Part shown: positions 23,512 to 31,268 of the stretch, piece after piece
Position numbering within the stretch: the stretch's first letter is position 1
Layout of the letters: every line of letters starts with the position of its first letter
DNA from: Holosporaceae bacterium
GTDB taxonomy: Bacteria; Pseudomonadota; Alphaproteobacteria; UBA3830
DNA: 44,520 nucleotides
Reading direction: 5' to 3'
Assembly (NCBI GenBank): GCA_031258575.1
Contig: JAIRMQ010000005.1
Coordinates: forward strand, 1 to 44,520
Notes under the pieces: generated by a model
Databases searched by the model: none
Told to the model about the DNA's origin: nothing
What the model saw: only the letters and a program-made list of their open reading frames with translations
Position numbers and translations under genes: made by a program

Positions 23512-25166
23512 TGAGGAGCTCGCTGAGCAGAGCAATCAATTGCCGCTTTTATAAAGCTAGAAAACAGCGGATGCGGAGCAAATGGGTGCGATTTAAATTC
23601 CGGATGTGCCTGCGTTGCGATGAAAAAAGGATGATCCTGCCGCTCGACGATCTCTGGCAGCAGACCGTCGGCAGACATACCTGAAAAATGCAAGCCTGCT
23701 TTGGCAAACAATTCGTTATATTTTTTTATGTTAACTTCAAAACGATGCCGATGACGTTCCGCTGTTTCCGTAGTGGCGTAAATCTTATGGGCCAGAGTAT
23801 CGGCCGAAATCTTGCATCGATAGCTCCCCAATCTCATGGTTCCTCCCTTCGCGCCGGACGGATTTCTCGCTTCTATAGTTCCATTCAATTCCCATTTGTC
23901 CATGAAATCTATGACTATTTTGCCGTCGTCTGAAAATTCTCGGCTAGTTGCATTCGTCGCTCCGCCCACATTCCGGCAGGATTCGATTACCGCCAACTGT
24001 AGACCAAAACATATGCCCAAAAACGGAATTTTCTTTTCCCGCGCGAACTTTATGGCGGCAATTTTGCCTTCAGCGCCGCTGATGTCGAATCCCCCGGGTG
24101 CCAATACGCCGGAAACAGCGAGCAGTCGATTTTCTATATCTCGTTGATCCGCGCTAGCGTCTACCCAATCTATCTCAACTCTGGCATCATTGGCGATTCC
24201 TCCATGACATATGGCCTGGGATAGAGAAATGTACGCATCCTTCAATTTTGTGTATTTGCCCACTACAGCGATTTTTACGGTCTTGGAGGGCGTGCGGATG
24301 GCATGCTCGACCGATCCCCACCTTTCACGAATTTTTGCTTCAGTTTGCTCTTCTAGCTCCGGAGTTTCCAGGCCAAAATGAATGCAAACCTGTCGATCAA
24401 GACCGGCAAGATGATATCTGCGAGGAATGAAATAAATGCTTTCCGCATCCAGCGCCTCCACAATGTTTTCTCTATTCACATTGCAAAACATCGAGAGCTT
24501 CGTTTTTATTTCGTCGCTCACTTTCTTTTCGCATCGGCATAAAATTATATCCGGCTGAACTCCCATGCCTTGCAGCAATTTTACCGAATGCTGTGTTGGC
24601 TTTGTCTTTAATTCCTCCGACGTTTTCATATAGGGAAGGTACGTCAGATGAACGCAGGCGGCCTTGTCGGGACCGAGAGATATTTTCAATTGCCTAATGG
24701 CTTCTATGTAGGGCAGCCCTTCGATGTCGCCGACTGTCCCTCCTATCTCGCATATGGTGAAATCTACACATTCATGGCCGGCCATTATGAAGTTCTTTAT
24801 CTCGTTCGTAACGTGGGGAACTACCTGCACATCAGAGCCCAAATAGTCGCCGCGCCTCTCTTGAAGCAACACTTTTTCATATACTTTGCCGGTGGTAAGA
24901 GAATCGTCTGCCGTGCATTGGATGCCGGTGAATCTTTCGTAGTGACCAAAATCCAAATCAGCTTCGCAACCGTCCTCCATGACGAAAACCTCTCCGTGCT
25001 TGTATGGACTCATGGTGCCCGGATCGACATTTATGTATGGGTCAAGCTTTTTCATACGGACGGAATAGCCGCGCGCCTGCAGCAAAGTTCCAATGCTCGC
25101 CGACGCTATCCCCTTTCCCAGAGACGACATAATCCCGCCGGTCACAAATATGAAAAAAGAATGCAT
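23505..25166 (-). CDS. pyrG: CTP synthase (glutamine hydrolysing)
   Basis: PyrG aminates UTP to CTP using ATP and glutamine. The 553-residue protein starts MHSFFIFVTGGIMSSLGKGI, has LDPYINVDPGTMSPYKHGEV and CEIGGTVGDIEGLPYIEA in the synthetase domain. The class I glutaminase domain carries PFLGICFGLQLAVIE with the nucleophile Cys, and HPEFKS near the C-terminus. A longer frame exists upstream, but the ATG at 25166 is where the family begins. The gene is visibly richer in GC than the flanking genes (for example 28 of 60 bases at 24241-24300 against 16 of 60 at 41101-41160 in lon), which suggests transfer or a recent replacement. It lies downstream of, and codirectional with, the gene at 25249-26046. 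Confidence 0.96.
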   Translation of the reverse strand: MHSFFIFVTGGIMSSLGKGIASASIGTLLQARGYSVRMKKLDPYINVDPGTMSPYKHGEVFVMEDGCEADLDFGHYERFTGIQCTADDSLTTGKVYEKVLLQERRGDYLGSDVQVVPHVTNEIKNFIMAGHECVDFTICEIGGTVGDIEGLPYIEAIRQLKISLGPDKAACVHLTYLPYMKTSEELKTKPTQHSVKLLQGMGVQPDIILCRCEKKVSDEIKTKLSMFCNVNRENIVEALDAESIYFIPRRYHLAGLDRQVCIHFGLETPELEEQTEAKIRERWGSVEHAIRTPSKTVKIAVVGKYTKLKDAYISLSQAICHGGIANDARVEIDWVDASADQRDIENRLLAVSGVLAPGGFDISGAEGKIAAIKFAREKKIPFLGICFGLQLAVIESCRNVGGATNATSREFSDDGKIVIDFMDKWELNGTIEARNPSGAKGGTMRLGSYRCKISADTLAHKIYATTETAERHRHRFEVNIKKYNELFAKAGLHFSGMSADGLLPEIVERQDHPFFIATQAHPEFKSHPFAPHPLFSSFIKAAIDCSAQRAPHY

Positions 25167-25248
25167 TCTATTCAACCAATTAACAAAAAACGAAATTCTG
25201 GCTGCCATTATCGCACTAGGGCCGCATTTTGTCAAGCCAAAATGGCGA

Positions 25249-26046
25249 TCATTCGTCGAGTGTCATTTTCATCTTCTTGATGTACTCAATGTCTTTAATC
25301 CATGCAGCTACTCCGTCAGATTCTTCCTCTTTTGTTTCCAATGCTATAGGAATATTTTTTGTAATGAATTCCCTGAAAATTTTTGCAATATCATAGTTCC
25401 CTTTTCCGAGATGAAGATGATCATCGACTGGACTAGAGAAATCTCCATCCGAGAGATGATAAAGAACCGGACTCATAGCGTTGTACTCAGAAAAATCATC
25501 GTAAACATTTCTTTTGAGGGAATTCGCCGCACAAATTGCATGTGAAAAATCAAAACAGAATTTACATTCGGTTTCCTCGATAATTCTCTTTATATTTTCT
25601 GGAGTTGATCCATGTAATTGTTCACTGCGGGGACTGTAGGGCAGATTCTCAACTGCGATTCGCGGATCACTGAAAGCTTTAAATTGCCGAATAGTTTCGC
25701 ACAGATATTTTTCTCCATCTCCAACTCCTGGATGCAACACGATAATGTCAGAATTAAGCAAGTCGGCAAATTTTTGCGTGTCTTTCAAATTAGTAGTATT
25801 TTTTATAAACGCATTTTTATTTCCGGTATCAATATCTTGAGTACGATATGGCGCATGGATTACAGTTTTTATGTCTTTCATTTTTTCTTTTACGGTTATG
25901 TAAGTATCGTTGTATGAATCAGGAGCTATAAGAAGCTGTACGAAATCAAAAATTCTATTTCTTACGATTTCTAAAATTTGATCAATAAAAAGCGGCCTTT
26001 CTATAAAATCAGCCACTTCAAAAATACTTATTCCATAAAAATTCAT
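25249..26046 (-). CDS. Xylose isomerase-like TIM-barrel protein (AP endonuclease IV fold)
   Basis: A 265-residue TIM-barrel of the AP-endonuclease-2/xylose-isomerase superfamily. The order of likely metal ligands matches the endonuclease IV pattern: His64 (VIHAPY), His105 (VLHPG), Glu133 (AVENLP), Asp166 and His169 (FDFSHA), His197 (YHLSDG), Asp209 and His210 or His212 (DDHLHLGKG), and Glu237 (ALETKEE). It could act in DNA repair or as a sugar epimerase/isomerase; superfamily members do both and the motifs do not separate them. AGGAGTAGGAA precedes the ATG. Composition is AT-rich, unlike the adjacent pyrG. Confidence 0.8.
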   Translation of the reverse strand: MNFYGISIFEVADFIERPLFIDQILEIVRNRIFDFVQLLIAPDSYNDTYITVKEKMKDIKTVIHAPYRTQDIDTGNKNAFIKNTTNLKDTQKFADLLNSDIIVLHPGVGDGEKYLCETIRQFKAFSDPRIAVENLPYSPRSEQLHGSTPENIKRIIEETECKFCFDFSHAICAANSLKRNVYDDFSEYNAMSPVLYHLSDGDFSSPVDDHLHLGKGNYDIAKIFREFITKNIPIALETKEEESDGVAAWIKDIEYIKKMKMTLDE

Positions 26047-26190
26047 TTCCTACTCCTGAAAATAAAATCATAACGAAGAATATTGAAATTTCCCGCGTTA
26101 TAAAATTTCGCTTTAAATCCGGGAGTATTTTATCATAGCAAATTTGAAATAAAAGCTGTAAACTGCCTCCGTTATATTAGTGAAAAATCT

Positions 26191-26658
26191 ATGAGATTTC
26201 GAGCATGTGCAGCTGTATGTCTAGTCCTAAAAAGGGAAAACGAAATCCTTATTTCTTTACGCCAAAATACCGGATATAGGGATGGAGAGTGGGGGCTTGT
26301 ATCAGGACATGTGGAGGAAGGCGAAGGCATAATCGATGCGATCATCCGCGAAACAAAAGAAGAGGCCGATATTGAAGTCGAACGCAATGACCTAAAAGTC
26401 GTACACGTTATATATTCACGTGATGTTCGCGACGATTTTTCGTATATAAATTTCTTTGTTACTTGCGAAAAATACTCAGGAGAAATTCGCAATGCCGAAC
26501 CTTATAAGTGCGGAGGATTAAGATTTTGCAAGTATAATAAGCTACCTATCAACACCGTCGACATGGTAAAAATAGCCCTTAAAAATATCGAAAAAGGAAT
26601 ATTATTTACCGAAATCAATTTAACTCGTACAAATTTTTGCCACTCCAGAGGAACGTGA
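26191..26658 (+). CDS. Nudix hydrolase
   Basis: Nudix enzymes hydrolyse nucleoside diphosphates linked to another moiety, often as house-cleaning enzymes. The box GX5EX7REUXEEXGU is present at Gly39-Glu45-Arg53-Glu54-Glu57-Glu58, but the final Gly is replaced by Asp60 (EEADIEV). Glu57 and Glu58, the metal ligands, are kept. The N-terminal AAVCLVLKRENEILISLRQN and the YRDGEWGLVSGHVEEGE region are typical of short MutT-like proteins. The last residues (INLTRTNFCHSRGT) overlap the start of a metallo-beta-lactamase fragment in another frame, so the native C-terminus may have been replaced by junction sequence. The substrate is unknown. Confidence 0.85.
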   Translation: MRFRACAAVCLVLKRENEILISLRQNTGYRDGEWGLVSGHVEEGEGIIDAIIRETKEEADIEVERNDLKVVHVIYSRDVRDDFSYINFFVTCEKYSGEIRNAEPYKCGGLRFCKYNKLPINTVDMVKIALKNIEKGILFTEINLTRTNFCHSRGT

Positions 26659-27190
26659 ATTTATTGAAAATCCCGAATCTGCATTGGAACGTCTTTGCCA
26701 AGGAAATCCTCCGGCGGAAATGCGAACCGCTGAGTTTCTTGTCGAAAGCTCGCATGTAACAGATGAGATTTTGTTGCCCGAACACGATGAAAAAATAGCC
26801 GGAATATTGCTGCATATTGTGCCGTTGCCAGGTCATACACCGGGGATGATTGGCATAAAGACTCTGGACGGTGCTTTTTATGTTGGAGATAGTATTTTGG
26901 CACAAAGCTTGTTGAAAAAGTACGGAGTGCCGTATTTTACGGATATTGCGGCGACATACGAATCACTGGATCGCCTTAAAAGAGAAGCAGAATCTGCCCT
27001 TTCCTTCATTCTAGCCCATGGGGGAAAGTTGGCTTCGACAAAGATAGCTCCATTGGTTGATGAACATATTGATCGGTTGGGCCGCATAGAGCAATTTATT
27101 GTTTCAGAAGACTACGCTTCTAAAAGTCCTGTATCGTGTGTATACACGCGAATTATGGATTATTATAGGCTAAATAATATGCAGAACTAA
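26627..27190 (+). pseudogene. Metallo-beta-lactamase-fold hydrolase, N-terminus lost
   Basis: From 26627 the frame reads IFATPEEREFIENPESALER, then PLPGHTPGMIGIKTLDG, FYVGDSILAQ and a helical C-terminal part. The LPGHTPG His and the VGD Asp are two of the zinc ligands of the metallo-beta-lactamase fold. The HxHxDH motif and everything before it are absent, and no start codon with a ribosome binding site precedes it. It is therefore a truncated gene, joined to the Nudix gene end in a different frame. Composition is GC-richer than the neighbours. The stop meets the convergent DUF2948 gene. Confidence 0.75.
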
Positions 27191-27603
27191 GCGGCAAAAG
27201 TATGCAATGGACAAAAAGCTGTTGGATATTTTTCGTGCAAATCTTTTAAATAGATATTAAGACCACTTATTTTCAGATTAATATATCCCTTTTCAGAAAA
27301 AATCATATTGATTTCTTGATCCGCCGCATGAAAAGTAAGCAGATTTAAGAATCTAACCTTCTCTAGATTATTACTGATGAAGATCGACTCTACATTATGA
27401 ATGTATAATCCGGAGTGAACGCGATAATAACATTGATTCGCTTCAAATGAATCTTTAAGCTCCCAACAAAATCTGTTAAGCATAAAACGCAGACATCTTT
27501 TTTCAGGATGGTAAGAGTGAAAAGAGAAATGAAGAATAGAATCCTGGATGAGACACGAAATCAAATCGCTTTCTTCAAAATTTCTCGCTTTTATTGAAAT
27601 CAT
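27187..27603 (-). CDS. DUF2948 family protein
   Basis: A 138-residue protein resembling DUF2948, a conserved alphaproteobacterial family of unknown function. Support comes from ARNFEESDLISCLIQDSI near the N-terminus, RFMLNRFCWEL in the position of the family's F-LNRFRWE, and YRVHSGLYIHNVESI. The C-terminal INLKISGLNIYLKDLHEKYP also fits. In free-living relatives the gene often sits beside histidine biosynthesis genes, none of which are here. The identification is by eye and should be treated as likely, not certain. Confidence 0.7.
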   Translation of the reverse strand: MISIKARNFEESDLISCLIQDSILHFSFHSYHPEKRCLRFMLNRFCWELKDSFEANQCYYRVHSGLYIHNVESIFISNNLEKVRFLNLLTFHAADQEINMIFSEKGYINLKISGLNIYLKDLHEKYPTAFCPLHTFAA

Positions 27604-27687
27604 ATACTTACTACATATGTTACACAGATTATAGTAACATAGATCACGATTGCTATTAAATAAATTTGCTGTTAAATTTTATGCCGT

Positions 27688-27773
27688 GCCCGTGTGGCGG
27701 AATGGTAGACGCTCCAGACTTAAAATCTGTTGCTCAATTGGGCGTGTGGGTTCGAGTCCCTCCACGGGCACCA
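27688..27773 (+). tRNA. tRNA-Leu (anticodon TAA)
   Basis: An 86-base class II tRNA with acceptor stem GCCCGTG/CACGGGC, anticodon loop CTTAAAA (anticodon TAA), a long variable arm, T arm GGTTCGAGTCC and an encoded CCA. The acceptor stem and D-arm sequence are the same as in the tRNA-Leu(CAA) at 34283-34368. Confidence 0.97.
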
Positions 27774-27816
27774 TCATGTAAAGTAAAATCAATTTGCACT
27801 TAAGTGGAAAATTGCC

Positions 27817-28089
27817 TTAGTTTCGAATTAAAGTTGTAGTTTTGAATTGTTTAGCAATCAAGAAAAAGATTACAACTTTCAAAAATGATATACCAATAAA
27901 ATCTAAGGAATAAATATCCATGAGTAGAGTAGCTACGAAAACTATTATCTGGGAAATATTTTTTTTATTCCGGAAAAAGATAAGATAACTAATGCATAAT
28001 GTCACGCAAAAAGCTAAGCTAACTGAAAAGATAGTTACACCTGAAATTAGGAGAAATATTAATAACTGATCTCTTGTTCTTTTCCACAT
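27817..28089 (-). CDS. Small membrane protein, possibly MreD-like
   Basis: A 90-residue hydrophobic protein with about three membrane segments (LLIFLLISGVTIFSVSLAFC, then LCISYLIFF, then FVATLLMDIYSLDFIGISFL). The short pattern TLLMDIYSLDFIGISFL recalls the core of MreD, the rod-shape membrane protein, but similarity is faint and the length is short for that family. The ATG at 28089 is chosen; a TTG nine bases upstream is possible. No mreB or mreC is nearby. It may be a minor or decaying gene. Confidence 0.45.
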   Translation of the reverse strand: MWKRTRDQLLIFLLISGVTIFSVSLAFCVTLCISYLIFFRNKKNISQIIVFVATLLMDIYSLDFIGISFLKVVIFFLIAKQFKTTTLIRN

Positions 28090-28219
28090 TTGATGCAAAT
28101 TCTAAAACATTTTGTTAATAATCCCAAGAACTAAAGATTTATGGGCCTTATATGCTATTTTTTTCTATCCTAAAAATAACTTTTATGTTAAAAATACGCA
28201 TTGGCCTTGCGGATTTCTT

Positions 28220-29458
28220 ATGTGTGCTAAAAATAACAGGCGACTTCTCTCCTCAAAAGAAAGCGATTGTTTAGTTTTTGGGCTTCCCAGAACTATTTGG
28301 ATCGTTGGAATTGTTAGTTTCTTTTCCAACTCAGCTTCCATCATTATTACTGCTTTTTCTCCTGAATTCATAATAAATATTCTTGGAGCAACGCCTGCTG
28401 CGATGGGATATATTCGTGGATTATCAGAGGCCTTATCCTATTTTGTAAAAATGATTTCCGGAGTTTTTAGCGATTGGCTAGGAAAAAGAAAAATTCTTAT
28501 GTTAATCGGATACTTGTGCACAGCTTTTGCGAAGCCTATGTTCGCTTTTTGCCAAAGCTTGAATCTTTATGTAGCGGCTCAACTCCTAGAAAGGATTACT
28601 AATGGACTACGCGATACTCCGAGAGATGCATTAATTGCGGATTGTTCTCCAAAAGAGCTAAAAGGAGCTAGTTATGGAGTACGTCAAAGCTTCGCGTTTT
28701 TAGGTTCTATGGTTGGAGCGATAATTACGTTCTTCGCGCTAAAATATTTTGGGAGTTCGGAGTATGTTATACGAAAGGTTTATCTTTTTGCTATAATTCC
28801 AATAGGTATAGCGGTAGCACTAATATATTTCGGAATTGATGAACCTGAAAGTCTTGTTAATCTTCGTAATCGCAAGGGATTCCCGATAAGAAAAAGCGAC
28901 ATAAAGCAATTGGGAAATGATTTCTGGTTTTATATATTTATATGTTTCGTGTTCATGTGTTCACGATATAGTGAATCTTTTTTAGTCCATAGAGCTAGAA
29001 GTTTGGGACTGGAAATAGAGTATGCACCGTTGGTTCTGGCGCTTATGTACTTATTTAATTCTCCAATATCCAAAATAGTTGGAAATTGGTCTGATAAACA
29101 CGAGAGAAAATTATTCATTGCCTTCGGGTTTTGTATGATGCTTGCTTCCTGCATTGTTTTGGCGTTAGCAACGGAAGTATGGCACGTAATGGTTGGAGCG
29201 GCTATATACGGTATTCATCAGGGGGCTACGCAGGGCACTTTTTATGCGATGGTATCGGACTACTCTCCGCCTCATATAAAAGGCACGTCCATTGGTATTT
29301 TTAATTTAGTATGTTGTATAGGAATATTCGTTTCGAATGTTATTACCGGAGAGTTATGGAAACATTTTGGGGCAGAGTTGACTTTTACGGTAAATTCAGC
29401 CATTACTTTCGCCGCTGCCGTTGGGATAATATTTGTAAAGCAAAAGAAAATGGAATAA
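28220..29458 (+). CDS. MFS transporter (12-TM permease), paralogue of the one at 327
   Basis: An inner-membrane major facilitator with about 12 hydrophobic segments; the substrate is unknown. The loop motifs GVFSDWLGKRKI and NWSDKHERKL correspond to the two MFS half signatures. The segment ERITNGLRDTPRDALIADCS closely parallels ERLGNGIQATPRDALIADLS in the transporter at 327-1601. The ATG at 28220 gives a 412-residue product of normal length. The open frame extends upstream to a TTG at 28112, but that would add an atypical cytoplasmic tail. Its stop overlaps the prfB start by one base. Confidence 0.85.
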   Translation: MCAKNNRRLLSSKESDCLVFGLPRTIWIVGIVSFFSNSASIIITAFSPEFIINILGATPAAMGYIRGLSEALSYFVKMISGVFSDWLGKRKILMLIGYLCTAFAKPMFAFCQSLNLYVAAQLLERITNGLRDTPRDALIADCSPKELKGASYGVRQSFAFLGSMVGAIITFFALKYFGSSEYVIRKVYLFAIIPIGIAVALIYFGIDEPESLVNLRNRKGFPIRKSDIKQLGNDFWFYIFICFVFMCSRYSESFLVHRARSLGLEIEYAPLVLALMYLFNSPISKIVGNWSDKHERKLFIAFGFCMMLASCIVLALATEVWHVMVGAAIYGIHQGATQGTFYAMVSDYSPPHIKGTSIGIFNLVCCIGIFVSNVITGELWKHFGAELTFTVNSAITFAAAVGIIFVKQKKME

Positions 29459-30562
29459 TGAAAGAAGAAACAAAGTCGCTAATTCTTGATATCGAGAATT
29501 CTCTAAATCTCATGCGGAGGTTTCTTTGACCCAGATTCTTTAAAAAAAGAACTGAGTGAGTTAGTTGGATTAAGCAATTCAAATGATCTATGGCAGGATC
29601 AAGAGAAAGCCAAAAAAGTCATGCAGCAAAAATCTCGTTTGGAAGAAAAGATAGGTACTTTTTTCAAAGCAGAGTCCGATTTTTCTGATTTAAGAACAAT
29701 GCTTAATATGGCTGAAGAGGAAAGCGATGAAAAGTTAGTCTTTGAAATTGAGGAAGGTTTAAAAAATTTAGCTAGTTATATGAAAGTATATCAACTGGAG
29801 AGTTTTTTTTCCGGAGAAGCTGATAATAATGATTGTTATTTAGAAATTCATTCCGGAGCCGGGGGAACAGAAGCACAAGATTGGGCACAAATGCTGCTGA
29901 GAATGTACTGTAGATGGGCGGAAAAGCATAATTATTCCATAGAAATCGTTGAGGAGAGTATTGGAGAAGAAGCGGGAATTAAATCGATTACTATAAAAAT
30001 AAACGGTGCGAAAGCATACGGATGGCTCAAAGGAGAATCCGGAGTACATAGACTTGTGCGCATATCTCCTTTCGATTCTAATGCCCGAAGACATACTAGC
30101 TTCGCTTCTGTTGGAGTGTGTCCAGTAGTTGATGATTCAATAAATATATTAATAAACGACTCCGATCTTAGAATAGACACCTACAGAGCCTCTGGAGCTG
30201 GAGGTCAGCATGTTAATAAGACTGAAAGCGCCGTGCGCATTACGCATATTCCAACGGGAATTGTTGTACAGTGTCAGAATGATCGCTCCCAACATCGTAA
30301 TAGAGCTATGGCAATGGAAATGCTAAAGTCTAGATTATATGAATTGGAACTTCGGAAAAAAGAAGAGCAAAATAACTCTCAAGATAAGGACGATAATGGC
30401 TGGGGTCATCAAATTCGTTCCTATGTGATGCAACCATATCAAATGGTAAAAGATCTTCGTACTGGCTTCGAAAAAGGCAATGTTAGTGCCATACTCGACG
30501 GCGAGATAGATGAATTTCTTCAATCATCTATTAGTGCAAGAGTTTCAACTAATCTACTTTAA
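29458..30562 (+). CDS. prfB: Peptide chain release factor 2, with programmed +1 frameshift
   Basis: RF2 recognises UAA and UGA stops and triggers peptide release. The protein is read as 23 codons from ATG 29458 to CTT 29524-29526, then +1 from GAC 29528 onward (join 29458-29526, 29528-30562), giving 367 residues. The SPF recognition tripeptide falls at 203-205 and GGQ at 248-250 ([15 protein letters not shown]), within two residues of E. coli RF2 numbering. Without the frameshift, translation ends at TGA 29527-29529. Low RF2 favours slippage and so restores RF2: classic autoregulation. Its start overlaps the MFS stop by one base. Confidence 0.97.
29515..29530 (+). other. RF2 programmed frameshift site
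   Basis: The site reads CGGAGG-TTT-CTT-TGA-C. CTT TGA C is the canonical slippery stop, and GGAGG three bases upstream is the internal Shine-Dalgarno-like element that pushes the ribosome forward. Spacing is the same as in E. coli prfB. Confidence 0.95.
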
Positions 30563-30659
30563 CTACTAAATGGATAACTGATGTAGATAATGGATTTACA
30601 TTCCAAGAAAAGAAACATTCTATTGATTTTTTTTAAAAAAAAATGTACAAAAATGGCGT

Positions 30660-30734
30660 GGCGGGTGTAGCTCAATCGGCTAGAGCGCCAGGTTGTGGCT
30701 CTGGAGGTCATCGGTTCGATTCCGATCACTCGCC
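30660..30734 (+). tRNA. tRNA-His (anticodon GTG), CCA not encoded
   Basis: The extra 5' G (30660) pairs with C73 (30734), the identity element of bacterial tRNA-His. The acceptor stem is GCGGGTG/CACTCGC with one G-T pair. The anticodon loop is TTGTGGC (anticodon GTG). The bases after C73 are CCG, not CCA, so the CCA end must be added by the nucleotidyltransferase encoded at 15733-16905. Confidence 0.95.
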
Positions 30735-30762
30735 CCGTTGTTTCGCGCCTTTGGAGATTATG

Positions 30763-31212
30763 ATGGATGACTTCAGATATGATGAATTAGTGCAAAAAGC
30801 TCTTGTTTCTGTCGTTAAAGAAGTTTTAGAAAGAGTGTCCACTAACGGATTATGCGGCAATCACCATTTTTACATAAGATTTAGAACAGACCATCCCAAA
30901 GTGCAAATACCGGCTTTCTTGAAAGAACGACATCCGGAAGAAGTAATGATAGTTATTCAATATCAGTTTTGGAATCTTGAAGTTTCTTCAGACGGTTTTT
31001 CCGTAGAATTAAGTTTTAACGGAGTTAGGGAATTATTATCAATTCCGTTTTCGTCTCTTACAGCTTTTGTGGACCCTTCTGTAAAATTTGCATTACAATT
31101 TACTCCGTCTTTCTGTGATAATTCTCCTCCGAAGGAATCCCCCAAAAAATCGGATAAGGATTCAGATACGGAAGGAAATATCATCAGTTTCGATAGTTTC
31201 CGAAAAAAATAA
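30763..31212 (+). CDS. sspB: SspB-type adaptor for ClpXP
   Basis: Alphaproteobacterial SspB delivers ssrA-tagged proteins to ClpXP. The N-terminal fold [20 protein letters not shown] with [20 protein letters not shown] matches the family. [18 protein letters not shown] and [20 protein letters not shown] then lead to [13 protein letters not shown] flexible, charged tail (about residues 115-149) ends in ISFDSFRKK, in place of the ClpX-binding C-terminal peptide. ATG 30763 is 6 bases from GGAG; ATG 30760 is also possible. clpX itself is in this window at 38962. The gene follows tRNA-His directly. Confidence 0.88.
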   Translation: MDDFRYDELVQKALVSVVKEVLERVSTNGLCGNHHFYIRFRTDHPKVQIPAFLKERHPEEVMIVIQYQFWNLEVSSDGFSVELSFNGVRELLSIPFSSLTAFVDPSVKFALQFTPSFCDNSPPKESPKKSDKDSDTEGNIISFDSFRKK

Positions 31213-31268
31213 AACTTGAATTGTAACGCTTTTCTGGAGTTTAATTATTTTTTGGGTTCTTTCAAATC

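Noticed and set aside
24648-25280. A 210-codon forward frame opposite pyrG.
   Set aside because: It is antisense to highly conserved CTP synthase sequence; its length reflects the higher GC content of pyrG.
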